From Rhodanobacter sp. (GTDB taxonomy: Bacteria; Pseudomonadota; Gammaproteobacteria; Xanthomonadales; Rhodanobacteraceae), in contig DZCM01000017.1 of the NCBI GenBank assembly GCA_022730295.1, forward strand, positions 1 through 34,786: 34,786 bases of DNA. The letters run 5' to 3'. Each line of letters opens with the position of its first letter. Within the stretch, counting starts at the first letter, position 1. Shown here in pieces: positions 15,836 to 23,652 of this stretch. Both the position numbers and the translations under genes were made by a program. The notes under the pieces were generated by a model, which saw only the letters and a program-made list of their open reading frames with translations, was not told where the DNA came from and did not search any database.

Positions 15836-17134
15836 TCAATCGCCTTCCCGCTCGCCGGCACCGAAATCCAGGGTGGCCACCGCGCCGCGTTCTGCGCGCG
15901 GCTGCAGGCTCACCTGCCAGCCATACAGTTCGCACAAACGCCGGACGATCGCCAGGCCCAATCCCGCACCTTTCACGGTCTGGCCCTCGCCACGTACGCC
16001 ACGCTCGAACAGGTGCTCCGCGTCATCGGCCTTGATGCCGGGGCCGGTGTCCTCGACGCGTACCCGGCCGGCCTGCACGCGCACCACGATTTCGCCTTCC
16101 TGGGTGTACTTGCAGGCATTGCCGACGAGATTGCCAAGCGCCACCGCCACCACCGAAGATGGCGCTTCAACCAGCACCGCAGCCTCGATTTCCGTACGCA
16201 GCGTGATCGGCTTGCGGCCGAGATCGGGGCGGTGGGTGTCGACGACATCTTCGGCAATCTTCGCGACATCAGTGGTTTCGCCATCGACCGGACCGGAGCG
16301 CTCGGCGCGCGAAAGCAGCAGCAGCGCCTGGGTCAGCTCGGTCGATTGCCGCACCGCGCGTTCGATCCGCTGCAGGCGCGTGTGCAGCTTCTCCGAGAGG
16401 TCCGGCATGGCGATCAGCAATTCGGTGGTGCTGGCAATCACCGCCAGCGGGGTGCGCAGTTCGTGGCTGACATCGGCGTTGAATTCGCGATCGCGCTGGA
16501 TCATCGCGCTCTGGCTTTGCGCGTAATCGTCCAGCGCGGCGGCCAGTTCGCCAACTTCATCTTCGGCAAATTGTGGCGCCAGCAGCTCGGGCTGGGCACC
16601 ACTGCGGAAAGCACGCAGCCGCTGCGCGAGGTCGGTCACTGGCCGCATCACGCGCCGCGACAGCCAGTAGCCGACCGCCAGCGACAGCAGCGTGAACAGC
16701 AGCACCGCGGCGATGAGGCTGGTCACCAGTTGGCGCTTGCCCAAGCCTTCGCGGCTGATGTCGTAGGTGAGGAAGGCATCCAGCCCGTATTTGCGGGCCA
16801 CCGCCAGCTTGTAATGCAGCGGCTTGCCATCCTCGCCGCCACGCATATCGTAAACGCCCGGAGTCAATCCCTGCCAGGCCAGCGGTGCCTGATAAACGGT
16901 ACGGTTATTCCAGAGCCAGCCCTCGACGAGCTTGGATTGCAAGGGTTGGTCGGGATGCCGATGCTTGTTCTCCAGCGCCTGCTGCACGTCGGCTTCGAGG
17001 CTCTTGTTGATCAACTGGTTCTCGACCTTGGCGCGCACGTACAAGGACGCGGCGGCAAACAGCGCGCTGAGGCCAAAGCCGAACAGCGTGAAGGTGACGA
17101 GCAACCGGACGCGGAGCTTACTCCGGGACTGCAT
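15836..17134 (-). CDS. Sensor histidine kinase of an OmpR-type two-component system
   Basis: 432 residues. Membrane segments at about 10-33 and 136-158 enclose a ~100-residue periplasmic sensor region without recognisable domain. HAMP-like segment follows (RRVMRPVTDLAQRLRAF). The H-box FNADVSHELRTPL has His224, the N-box is LGNLVGNACKYT, and the G-boxes are DTGPGIKADD and GAGLGLAIVRRL, so the catalytic part is complete. The start overlaps the 3' end of the response regulator by 17 bases, so the pair is co-translated. The signal is unknown. The nearest named families are of the QseC/PmrB style, but no specific name is justified. Confidence 0.92.
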   Translation of the reverse strand: MQSRSKLRVRLLVTFTLFGFGLSALFAAASLYVRAKVENQLINKSLEADVQQALENKHRHPDQPLQSKLVEGWLWNNRTVYQAPLAWQGLTPGVYDMRGGEDGKPLHYKLAVARKYGLDAFLTYDISREGLGKRQLVTSLIAAVLLFTLLSLAVGYWLSRRVMRPVTDLAQRLRAFRSGAQPELLAPQFAEDEVGELAAALDDYAQSQSAMIQRDREFNADVSHELRTPLAVIASTTELLIAMPDLSEKLHTRLQRIERAVRQSTELTQALLLLSRAERSGPVDGETTDVAKIAEDVVDTHRPDLGRKPITLRTEIEAAVLVEAPSSVVAVALGNLVGNACKYTQEGEIVVRVQAGRVRVEDTGPGIKADDAEHLFERGVRGEGQTVKGAGLGLAIVRRLCELYGWQVSLQPRAERGAVATLDFGAGEREGD

Positions 17135-17804
17135 CCGGATCGACCATGCGATAGCCGATGCCGTGGCGCGTGTGGATCAGCGGTTTGTCGAAGGGCTTGT
17201 CGATCACCGCACGCAGCCCGTGGATGTGCACCCGCAAGGAATCCGAATCCGGCAATTCTTCGCCCCACACCTTGTGCTCGAGGTCCTGGCGCGTCACCAC
17301 CGAGGGGCTGGCGTCCATCAGCGCCTGCAGCAGTTTCAAGCCGATCGGGTTCAACTGGATTGACTGCCCGGCGCGGGTCACCACCAGGGTGTCGAGGTTG
17401 TAGGTGAGGTCGGCGACCTTGAGGATGCGGCTTTGCGCGCCTTTGCCGCGGCGTGAGAGCACTTCCAGACGTGCCGCCAGTTCCTGCAGCGCGAACGGCT
17501 TGGTCATGTAATCGTCGGCACCGGATTCGAAGCCGGTGAGCTTCTGCTCCAGCGCGTCGCGGGCGGTCAGCATCAGCACCGGGGTGTGCTTGTGGGCCTC
17601 GCCACGCAGCTTGCGGCAGACCTCGATCCCATCCATGCCGGGCAACGTGAGGTCCAGCACGATCGCATCGAACTCGTTGACCACGGCCAGATGCAAGCCG
17701 GTCACGCCGTCCCCGGCGAAGTCGACCACGTGGCCGCGATCCTCCAGATAGTCGCCGATGTTGGTCGCGATGTCGTTGTTGTCTTCGATCACCAGCACTC
17801 GCAT
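17118..17804 (-). CDS. OmpR/PhoB-family response regulator
   Basis: 228 residues, DNA-binding regulator partnered with the downstream kinase. Receiver domain residues 1-115 with Glu7-Asp8, phospho-acceptor Asp51 (IVLDLTLPGMDG) and Lys102 (MTKPFALQEL). The winged-helix DNA-binding domain occupies about 130-222 and shows the pattern LNPIGLKLLQAL, VVTRQDLEHKVWGE, SDSLRVHIHGLRAVID and IHTRHGIGYRM. It is the first gene of the pair and lies 89 bases from rimK, which reads in the same direction. The target genes cannot be told from sequence. Confidence 0.94.
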   Translation of the reverse strand: MRVLVIEDNNDIATNIGDYLEDRGHVVDFAGDGVTGLHLAVVNEFDAIVLDLTLPGMDGIEVCRKLRGEAHKHTPVLMLTARDALEQKLTGFESGADDYMTKPFALQELAARLEVLSRRGKGAQSRILKVADLTYNLDTLVVTRAGQSIQLNPIGLKLLQALMDASPSVVTRQDLEHKVWGEELPDSDSLRVHIHGLRAVIDKPFDKPLIHTRHGIGYRMVDPDAVPE

Positions 17805-17893
17805 GGCGAATTCCGGCCAGCGCGCAACCTGCGCAATGGCACAAGCTTAGCGAGATTTCACCAGTTCTGGCGAGCCCGTCGGCCTGTCAACGA

Positions 17894-18805
17894 TTACTTG
17901 CGTACTATGCGCATCGCATCATTGCAGTGCACGGCGATCGTGGCTTGCAGATGCTCGATCATCGCCCCGGCGACATCCACGCCGCTAACCGTTTCGATGC
18001 CTTCCAGACCCGGTGAAGCGTTGACTTCCAGCACCAGCGGGCCGCGTGCCGAACGCAGCAGATCCACCCCGGCCACGCCAAGCCCCAGCACTTTGGCGGC
18101 ACGCAATGCCATCTCGCGTTCGGCCGCCGACAAACGCACCCGGCTACCGGTGCCACCACGATGCAGGTTGGCCCGGAAATCTCCGTCCGCCGCTGCGCGC
18201 TGCATCGACGCGACGACGCGTTCGCCCACCACGAAGCAGCGAATATCGCAGCCGTCGGCTTCACGGATGAATTCCTGCACCAGGAAATTCGCGTACAGGC
18301 CACGAAACGCCTCGATCACGCTACGCGCCGCCGCCGACTTTTCCGCCAGCACGACGCCCGAGCCTTGTGCGCCTTCGTTGAGCTTGATCACGTGCGGCGG
18401 CGCGCCGAGCATGCCGAGCAAGTCCGCGGTGTCGTCCGGATTGTCGCCAAATACGGTCACCGGCAGGTCGATGCCATGGTGCGCGAGAATCTGCAGGCTG
18501 CGCAACTTGTCGCGCGCACGCAGCACCGCATCCGATGGATTGGGCGTGTACACGCCCATCATTTCGAACTGGCGCAGCACGGCGGTGCCGTAGAACGCCA
18601 CCGACGCGCCGATCCGCGGAATCACGGCATCGAACCCGGTCAGCGCACGTCCGCCGTAACGGATCGCCAAACCCTCATGCGAAATCCGCATGTAGCACCG
18701 CAACGGATCGAGCACCCGCACTTTGTGCCCGCGCGCGCGCGCGGCCGCAACCAGCCGCGCGGTGGAGTACAGGCGCGCGTTGCGGGAGAGGATCGCAATT
18801 TTCAC
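17894..18805 (-). CDS. rimK: RimK, ribosomal protein S6 / poly-glutamate ligase
   Basis: ATP-grasp ligase that adds glutamate to the C-terminus of ribosomal protein S6 in E. coli and can make poly-alpha-glutamate. 303 residues against 300 in E. coli. The N-terminus [21 protein letters not shown] matches RimK; the ATP-grasp part has the glycine loop [14 protein letters not shown], the strand [20 protein letters not shown], and the metal-binding end [16 protein letters not shown] 18805 is chosen because the family protein starts at this valine; an upstream ATG at 18859 would add 18 residues. The two-component genes follow 89 bases downstream. Confidence 0.93.
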   Translation of the reverse strand: MKIAILSRNARLYSTARLVAAARARGHKVRVLDPLRCYMRISHEGLAIRYGGRALTGFDAVIPRIGASVAFYGTAVLRQFEMMGVYTPNPSDAVLRARDKLRSLQILAHHGIDLPVTVFGDNPDDTADLLGMLGAPPHVIKLNEGAQGSGVVLAEKSAAARSVIEAFRGLYANFLVQEFIREADGCDIRCFVVGERVVASMQRAAADGDFRANLHRGGTGSRVRLSAAEREMALRAAKVLGLGVAGVDLLRSARGPLVLEVNASPGLEGIETVSGVDVAGAMIEHLQATIAVHCNDAMRIVRK

Positions 18806-18940
18806 GATCGGCCACCGGCGCCGGTCACGCAGGCACGGCACGGCGGCTTCACCGTGCATCGGCGCGTGGCATGGGCGTGCTCGGACATCGCGTTGCGCAA
18901 AGCGGACTGCCTTCGAGATGCCTGGTCACGGAACGTCGGC

Positions 18941-19014
18941 TGGAGCGGGTGAAGGGAATCGAACCCTCGTCAGTAGCTTGGGAAGCTACAGCTCTACCAT
19001 TGAGCTACACCCGC
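18941..19014 (-). tRNA. tRNA-Gly (anticodon CCC)
   Basis: A complete cloverleaf can be folded on the minus strand. The acceptor is GCGGGTG/CACCCGC, the D arm is GCTC-AATGGTA-GAGC, and the anticodon stem GTAGC/GCTAC has loop TTCCCAA, giving anticodon CCC for codon GGG. The T arm GAGGG/CCCTT has loop TTCGATT. The discriminator base is T, and CCA is encoded at 18941-18943. Confidence 0.97.
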
Positions 19015-19026
19015 GCCGGTAATGAA

Positions 19027-19056
19027 ATGGTAACGAGGCGTACGCAGCTGGCGCAA
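19027..19056 (-). promoter_or_regulatory. Possible promoter of the tRNA-Gly gene
   Basis: On the minus strand TTGCGC (19056-19051) and TACCAT (19032-19027) are separated by 18 bases, each four of six to consensus. The -10 ends 12 bases before the mature tRNA, a suitable distance for a short 5' leader. Confidence 0.35.
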
Positions 19057-19142
19057 CGGGCCAGCATGACTGCCGGTTAACCGGATGCTTACGCGGCATC
19101 GGGCAGGCTGGCGCCGTCACACCCACGTTCAGCTTGATTGCG

Positions 19143-19191
19143 GTGAACTGTGCACGTCGGGCGAGGGGCGCCGAACCGACACGTGAACTGT
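19143..19191 (+). repeat. Nine-base direct repeat upstream of the FecR/DUF6600 gene
   Basis: GTGAACTGT occurs at 19143-19151 and 19183-19191, exactly 40 bases apart (about four helical turns) in the 203-base gap upstream of the gene at 19218. Two sites on one helix face fit cooperative regulator binding. The GAAC core also resembles an ECF sigma -35, but no matching -10 is evident. Confidence 0.3.
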
Positions 19192-19217
19192 AGCGCCCGG
19201 ATTTTCGGGAGACGACG

Positions 19218-21602
19218 ATGACCCGTTCCGGCTTATTGCGTTCGGTATTGATCGCCTGTGCTGCCTGCGGCTTGCTGCTGGCCACAGCGGGTTCAGTGCA
19301 GGCCCAGCAGTATGACCCGCAAAACGATCAAGCCTACGACACCGCGCAGTCCGCCTACCCCGCGACAACGCAAGGCCCCGGACGAGTCGCGCGCCTGGCC
19401 TACCTTGCGGGCCAGGTTCAGTTCGCGCCCGCTGGCGAGGACGCCTGGGGTTCGGCCGACATCAATCGACCGATGGTACTCGGTGACCGCCTGCTGACCG
19501 GCGACAACGGCTTGGCCGCCGTGGAACTGGGCGACGCTTCGGTGCGCGTCGACAACGACAGCGCCTTCGACTTCCTCAACCTGTCCGAAGAAAACATCCA
19601 GATCGAACTTTCGCAAGGCACGCTGAACCTCGCGGTACGCCAGATGGATCAAGGCGAGAACTTCGAGGTGGACACGCCAACCATCGCCTTCGTCGCCAGC
19701 ACACCCGGCGTATTTCGCGTCGACAACAATCCCGATGGCACCGGCAGCATGGTCACGGTGTTCCAGGGCTCCGGCACCGTCTACGGCGCGAACGGCGCCA
19801 GCCGCCAGGTCGAGGCCGGGCAATCGTACCGCTTCAACGACTCGTCGTTGAGCAGCGTGGCCGTTGATGGCCTGCCGCGGCCGGACGACTTCGACCGCTT
19901 CTGCGAAAGCCGCGACGCCAACTACGCGCGCTACGCCGAACAGCAACAGCAATACGTGCCGCCGGACATGATCGGCGGCGACCAGCTGTCCCAGTACGGC
20001 CAATGGGACGACGAGCCGCAATACGGCAACGTCTGGTATCCAACCTCGGTGTCCTCCAGCTGGGCGCCGTATCGCGATGGCCACTGGGCCTGGATCGATC
20101 CATGGGGCTGGACCTGGGTCGACAATCAGCCCTGGGGGTTCGCGCCCTTCCACTATGGCCGCTGGGTGTACATCCGCAACCGTTGGGGCTGGATGCCCGG
20201 CCCGCGCGACATGCGCCCGGTGTACGCACCGGCCCTGGTCGCCTTCATCGGCGGATCGGGCGTCTCGATATCGCTGCGCATCGGCGGCGGCAATGGTCCC
20301 GTGGGCTGGTTCCCGCTGGGGCCGCGCGACGTGTACGTGCCATGGTTCCACGCCTCGCGGCGCTACTTCGACCGCGTCAACGTCACCAACATCCGCAACG
20401 TGTACGTCAACCAGACGATCATCAACAACGTCTACAACGACTACAGCCACAACCGTTACGACAACCTGCACCGCTACAACCGCTACGCCTACCGCAACCA
20501 GGCGTATGCGGTGACGGCGGTGCCGCGCAACGTATTCGCTGGCGCGCGCCCGGTGCGCCCGGCGGTGCTGCGTCTGGACCGCAAACAGCTCGGGCAGCTG
20601 CAAGCCATTGCCCGGCCCGGCGTGATCCCGGACAAGGCCAGCCTGGGCTTGCGCCAGCCACAGCGACGGATCATCGATATCCGCAACAACCGGCCATTCG
20701 TGAAGCCGGTGGTCGCACGCCACGCACCGGCGCCGCGGCCGGTGTCATTCAACGAACGCGAGAAGGTGATCGCCAACCAGCATGGCCAGCCGCTGACGCG
20801 CGTGCAGATGCAGGACCTGCGCAAGCAACGTCCGGCCACGCGCACCCAGCCCGAACGTGTCCGGTTGGTTCCGGCACTGGCAGGCGCCACGCAACGGACA
20901 ACGCCGTCCCAACGCCCGGGAAATGCCGCGCGCCCCGCCACGCCGCCGGGTCCGTATTCCACACAACCGTTCAAGAACACCGTGCACCCGATTCCGGCGC
21001 GCGTACAACCGCTGCAGCCGGCACACCGGCCCGGCGCATTGCCGAGTGCAGGATTCGCCCACCCGGGCGAACCGCGCAACCCGCTGCGGCCGTCGCGCGC
21101 GCAGCCCGCAGGCACCGCGCAGCCGGAACGGCTGCCGATCGTGCGGCCAGTCGAGCGCGCGCCACTGAATGTCGAAAACAACGCGGCGCAACAACAGCGA
21201 CGGCTCCAGCAGCAAACGCAGCAACGCGCCCGCGAACAGCAGATGCAACAGCAACGCGAGGCTCAGATGCAGGCACAGCAACGCGCCCGCGAGCAACAGG
21301 CGCAGCAGCAGCGCGAGGTCCAGATGCAGGCGCAGCAACGCGTCCGCGAACAGCAGGTGCAACAGCAGCAGCGCGAGGTCCAGATGCAGACACAGCAACG
21401 CACCCGCGAACAGCAGATGCAACAACAGCAAGGCGAAGTCCAGATGCAGGCGCAGCAACGCGTCCGCGAACAGCAGGTGCAACAGCAGCAGCGCGAGGTC
21501 CAGATGCAGACACAGCAACGCGTCCGCGAGCAGCAGCGCCGCGAACCGCCGCCGAAGAAGCACCCCCGCGACAGCAGTGACGGCGGCCGGCAACAGCGTT
21601 GA
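19218..21602 (+). CDS. Exported FecR-domain / DUF6600-type protein with Gln/Arg repeat tail
   Basis: 794 residues with signal peptide (cut near residue 29, SVQA-QQ). Residues ~53-170 form a FecR-type beta domain (RLAYLAGQVQFAPAGEDAW, LLTGDNGLAAVELGDASVRVD, VASTPGVFRVD). Residues ~260-340 are rich in Trp and Tyr, with the repeated pattern G-W-x-W and Y-G-R-W seen in DUF6600/YXWV proteins. A basic Arg/Pro region follows, and from residue 668 a Gln/Arg/Glu repeat of five 19-20 residue units forms a long predicted helix. No partner sigma factor or receptor is adjacent. GGGAG precedes the ATG by six bases. It probably lies in the periplasm or cell wall; its function is unknown. Confidence 0.88.
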   Translation: MTRSGLLRSVLIACAACGLLLATAGSVQAQQYDPQNDQAYDTAQSAYPATTQGPGRVARLAYLAGQVQFAPAGEDAWGSADINRPMVLGDRLLTGDNGLAAVELGDASVRVDNDSAFDFLNLSEENIQIELSQGTLNLAVRQMDQGENFEVDTPTIAFVASTPGVFRVDNNPDGTGSMVTVFQGSGTVYGANGASRQVEAGQSYRFNDSSLSSVAVDGLPRPDDFDRFCESRDANYARYAEQQQQYVPPDMIGGDQLSQYGQWDDEPQYGNVWYPTSVSSSWAPYRDGHWAWIDPWGWTWVDNQPWGFAPFHYGRWVYIRNRWGWMPGPRDMRPVYAPALVAFIGGSGVSISLRIGGGNGPVGWFPLGPRDVYVPWFHASRRYFDRVNVTNIRNVYVNQTIINNVYNDYSHNRYDNLHRYNRYAYRNQAYAVTAVPRNVFAGARPVRPAVLRLDRKQLGQLQAIARPGVIPDKASLGLRQPQRRIIDIRNNRPFVKPVVARHAPAPRPVSFNEREKVIANQHGQPLTRVQMQDLRKQRPATRTQPERVRLVPALAGATQRTTPSQRPGNAARPATPPGPYSTQPFKNTVHPIPARVQPLQPAHRPGALPSAGFAHPGEPRNPLRPSRAQPAGTAQPERLPIVRPVERAPLNVENNAAQQQRRLQQQTQQRAREQQMQQQREAQMQAQQRAREQQAQQQREVQMQAQQRVREQQVQQQQREVQMQTQQRTREQQMQQQQGEVQMQAQQRVREQQVQQQQREVQMQTQQRVREQQRREPPPKKHPRDSSDGGRQQR
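21219..21539 (+). repeat. In-frame tandem repeat in the tail of the FecR/DUF6600 gene
   Basis: Five units of 57, 57, 60, 60 and 60 bases followed by a partial sixth; each encodes a variant of QQRxREQQxQQQ(Q)REVQMQx. Bases 21318-21401 and 21438-21521 are identical over 84 bases at a distance of 120, so units three and five are an exact recent copy of a two-unit block. Copy number is likely to vary between strains. Confidence 0.93.
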
Positions 21603-21610
21603 CACCGCGC

Positions 21611-21634
21611 GCCCCGCGCCGCAAGGCGCGGGGC
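21611..21634 (+). terminator. GC-rich hairpin with GCAA tetraloop after the FecR/DUF6600 gene
   Basis: GCCCCGCGCC and GGCGCGGGGC form a perfect ten-base stem closed by GCAA, a GNRA tetraloop. It begins eight bases after the stop at 21602 and lies 14 bases before the thiS ATG. The following bases (ATTACACTT) contain few U, so termination would be partial. It may equally act as an mRNA 3' stabiliser or a fold near thiS. Confidence 0.5.
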
Positions 21635-21648
21635 ATTACACTTGCAGG

Positions 21649-21849
21649 ATGCAGATATTTCTCAACGGCCAAGCCCATGAGTGCGCGGCTGACATGACCG
21701 CCGCAACCTTGCTCGAAGCATCAGGCTACGCCGGCCGGCGCGTCGCGGTAGAAGTCAATCGTGAAATCGTGCCGCGCAGCCTGCACGCGCAATACGCGTT
21801 GCATGAAGGCGATCGCGTAGAGATCGTGCAAGCCATAGGGGGAGGCTGA
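21649..21849 (+). CDS. thiS: ThiS, thiamine biosynthesis sulfur carrier
   Basis: 66-residue ubiquitin-like protein that carries sulfur as a C-terminal thiocarboxylate for thiazole formation by ThiG. It begins MQIFLNGQAHE and ends EIVQAIGGG; the terminal Gly-Gly is the site of adenylation and thiocarboxylate formation. The internal segment VAVEVNREIVPRS is the family signature. The ATG has GCAGG immediately upstream. thiG lies 234 bases downstream with its own -10 element, so they are not tightly coupled. A bigger reading frame starting at 21169 is not the gene. Confidence 0.95.
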   Translation: MQIFLNGQAHECAADMTAATLLEASGYAGRRVAVEVNREIVPRSLHAQYALHEGDRVEIVQAIGGG

Positions 21850-21855
21850 GCGCTT

Positions 21856-21878
21856 ACGCGATGCCGGGGGCATCGCGT
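21856..21878 (+). terminator. Hairpin immediately after thiS
   Basis: ACGCGATGCC and GGCATCGCGT form a perfect ten-base stem with a GGG loop, seven bases after the thiS stop. No U-run follows. It may be a weak terminator or an RNA stability element. The rest of the thiS-thiG gap contains further inverted repeats, for example GCTCGC-GCA-GCGAGC. No TPP-riboswitch core motif was found. Confidence 0.55.
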
Positions 21879-22050
21879 GCGAAGCCGAGCGCCGGGAGCA
21901 GGATGCGGACGGCCGGGATGCTTGGCGAGGCCCGGACAGCCGAGCCTGGCAACGGCGTCCGCTCGCGCAGCGAGCGCGGCGATCTTGGCGGCAAGCTTGG
22001 CGTTTGTTCGCGGTAATCGCTCGTTCGCCTGGTAACAGGAACGCGCGTAC

Positions 22051-22056
22051 TACAAT
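22051..22056 (+). promoter_or_regulatory. TACAAT -10 element of thiG
   Basis: TACAAT lies 27 bases before the thiG ATG, giving a leader of about 20 bases. The upstream -35 is not recognisable. The same hexamer stands upstream of yqgE and of the FAH-family gene in this window. Confidence 0.45.
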
Positions 22057-22083
22057 TGCGGTCCGTTTCGACACGCCGCAATC

Positions 22084-22899
22084 ATGAACGCGCAGCTGCA
22101 CCCCGACACCCACACCGACAATTCCGACGCCCTGGTCATCGCCGGCCGCGCCTTCCGTTCGCGCCTGCTCACCGGCACCGGCAAATTCAGGGACCTCGAC
22201 GAAACCCGCCGTGCGACCGAGGCCGCCGGCTCGGAAATCGTCACCTTCGCGGTGCGCCGGATGAATCTTGGCCAGCAGGCCGACGAGCCCAACTTGCTGG
22301 ATGCACTGCCGCCCGAGCGGTTCACCTTGCTGCCCAACACCGCCGGCTGCCACAGCGCCGAGGAAGCGCTGCGCACCTGCCGGCTGGCGCGCGAGCTGCT
22401 GGACGGGCATTCGCTGGTGAAGCTCGAAATCATCGGCGACCAGAAGACGCTGTTTCCCGACGTGATCGAGACGTTGGCAGCCGCCGAAGTGCTGGTGAAA
22501 GACGGTTTCGACGTGATGGTTTACACCACCGATGACCCCCTGCTCGCCAAACGCTTCGAAGCGCTGGGCTGCGCCGCAGTGATGCCGCTGGCCGCGCCGA
22601 TCGGCTCGGGCCTGGGCATCCAGAACCGCTACACCCTCATGGAAATCGTCGAGAACGCAAAGATTCCGGTGATCGTCGACGCCGGCGTCGGTACGGCCTC
22701 CGACGCCGCGCTGGCGATGGAACTCGGCTGCGACGGTGTGCTGATGAACACGGCGATCGCGCATGCGCGGGATCCCGTGCTGATGGCGCAGGCGATGAAG
22801 TGCGCGATCGAGGCCGGCCGCGCAGCCTTTCGTGCCGGCCGCATCCCGCGCAAGCGTCATGCGAGCGCGTCGAGCCCAGTCGACGGGATGATCGCTTGA
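22084..22899 (+). CDS. thiG: Thiazole synthase
   Basis: Makes the thiazole phosphate of thiamine from deoxyxylulose phosphate, dehydroglycine or iminoacetate, and ThiS thiocarboxylate. 271 residues, TIM barrel. RLLTGTGKF is the N-terminal signature, Lys113 in LVKLEIIGD is the Schiff-base lysine, and [10 protein letters not shown] plus [13 protein letters not shown] form the phosphate site. [15 protein letters not shown] is also conserved. The trmB start overlaps its stop. thiS is upstream, though 234 bases away; no other thi genes are in the window. Confidence 0.97.
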   Translation: MNAQLHPDTHTDNSDALVIAGRAFRSRLLTGTGKFRDLDETRRATEAAGSEIVTFAVRRMNLGQQADEPNLLDALPPERFTLLPNTAGCHSAEEALRTCRLARELLDGHSLVKLEIIGDQKTLFPDVIETLAAAEVLVKDGFDVMVYTTDDPLLAKRFEALGCAAVMPLAAPIGSGLGIQNRYTLMEIVENAKIPVIVDAGVGTASDAALAMELGCDGVLMNTAIAHARDPVLMAQAMKCAIEAGRAAFRAGRIPRKRHASASSPVDGMIA

Positions 22900-23609
22900 G
22901 TCCCGGCGCGTCCCGTCCCACGCCCCCGGATCATCGCCGCGCCATCCGCAGCTTCGTGTTGCGGGAGGGTCGCATCACGCCCGCCCAGCAGCGCGCGTTC
23001 GACGAACATTGGCAGCGGTTCGGCGCCGACTACCTTGGTGAACCACGCGACCTCGACGCGATGTTCGGCCATCAAGCGCCGCGGGTGCTGGAGATCGGCT
23101 TCGGCAACGGCGAGGCGCTGGCGTGGGCCGCACAGCACGATCCCGCGCGCGATTACCTCGGCATCGAAGTGCACAGTCCTGGTGTTGGCCGCTTGATGAA
23201 CGCGTTGGCCGCGGTCGATGCCCGCAACGTGCGGCTGTATCGCCACGATGCCGTCGAGGTGCTGCGCGACGAGATGGCGCCCGCGGCGCTCGACGAAGTG
23301 CGCATCTGGTTTCCCGACCCATGGCCGAAGAAGCGCCACCACAAGCGGCGGCTGGTGCAGCCGGCCTTCGTCGAATTGCTGGCGACCCGCGTCAAGCCCT
23401 GCGGGCTGCTGCATCTCGCCACCGACTGGCCCGAGTATGCTCTGCACATGCGCGAGGTACTGGCCGCGCAACCTGCCTGGCGACTGCGTGACGGGGAAAG
23501 TGGTGAATCTCGACGACCAGCCTGGCGCACCGAAACCCGTTTTGAGCGGCGCGGTGTGGCGCTCGGCCACCCGGTTACGGATCTGTTGTATGACCGTGTG
23601 CCAACATAG
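22896..23609 (+). CDS. trmB: tRNA (guanine-N7) methyltransferase
   Basis: Methylates G46 in the variable loop of tRNAs with S-adenosylmethionine. 237 residues. The conserved lead [19 protein letters not shown] starts near residue 14, the SAM motif is [11 protein letters not shown] (65-75), and the signature is [25 protein letters not shown] closes the protein. The start is placed at TTG 22896, overlapping the thiG stop as TTGA; no ATG lies between there and the conserved region, and an in-frame ATG at 22800 would overlap thiG by 100 bases. Co-transcribed with thiG. Confidence 0.94.
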   Translation: MSPGASRPTPPDHRRAIRSFVLREGRITPAQQRAFDEHWQRFGADYLGEPRDLDAMFGHQAPRVLEIGFGNGEALAWAAQHDPARDYLGIEVHSPGVGRLMNALAAVDARNVRLYRHDAVEVLRDEMAPAALDEVRIWFPDPWPKKRHHKRRLVQPAFVELLATRVKPCGLLHLATDWPEYALHMREVLAAQPAWRLRDGESGESRRPAWRTETRFERRGVALGHPVTDLLYDRVPT

Positions 23610-23652
23610 CACGATCCCTTCCGCATCCTGACCTGACCGGACCCGCGAGCCA

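Noticed and set aside
15488-17407. 639-codon plus-strand frame opposite pilT and the histidine kinase
   Set aside because: Antisense shadow; the minus-strand genes have complete H, N and G boxes and PilT motifs.
17862-17890. TTGACA promoter in front of the response regulator
   Set aside because: A perfect TTGACA lies at 17890-17885 on the minus strand, but no acceptable -10 lies 15-19 bases downstream.
19293-20723. 476-codon minus-strand frame over the FecR/DUF6600 gene
   Set aside because: Antisense shadow rich in Val, Ala, Arg and His, with no motif.
21219-21539. CRISPR array
   Set aside because: The units are adjacent without spacers, in frame, and code for a Gln/Arg helix.
20745-21605. 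Leu-rich minus-strand frame (286 codons) that looks like a membrane protein
   Set aside because: It is only the complement of the Gln-codon repeat: CAG read backwards gives CTG (Leu). No ribosome binding site and no family.
21850-22083. TPP riboswitch upstream of thiG
   Set aside because: The conserved CUGAGA and ACCUGAUCUGGAUAAU-type segments of the TPP aptamer are missing.
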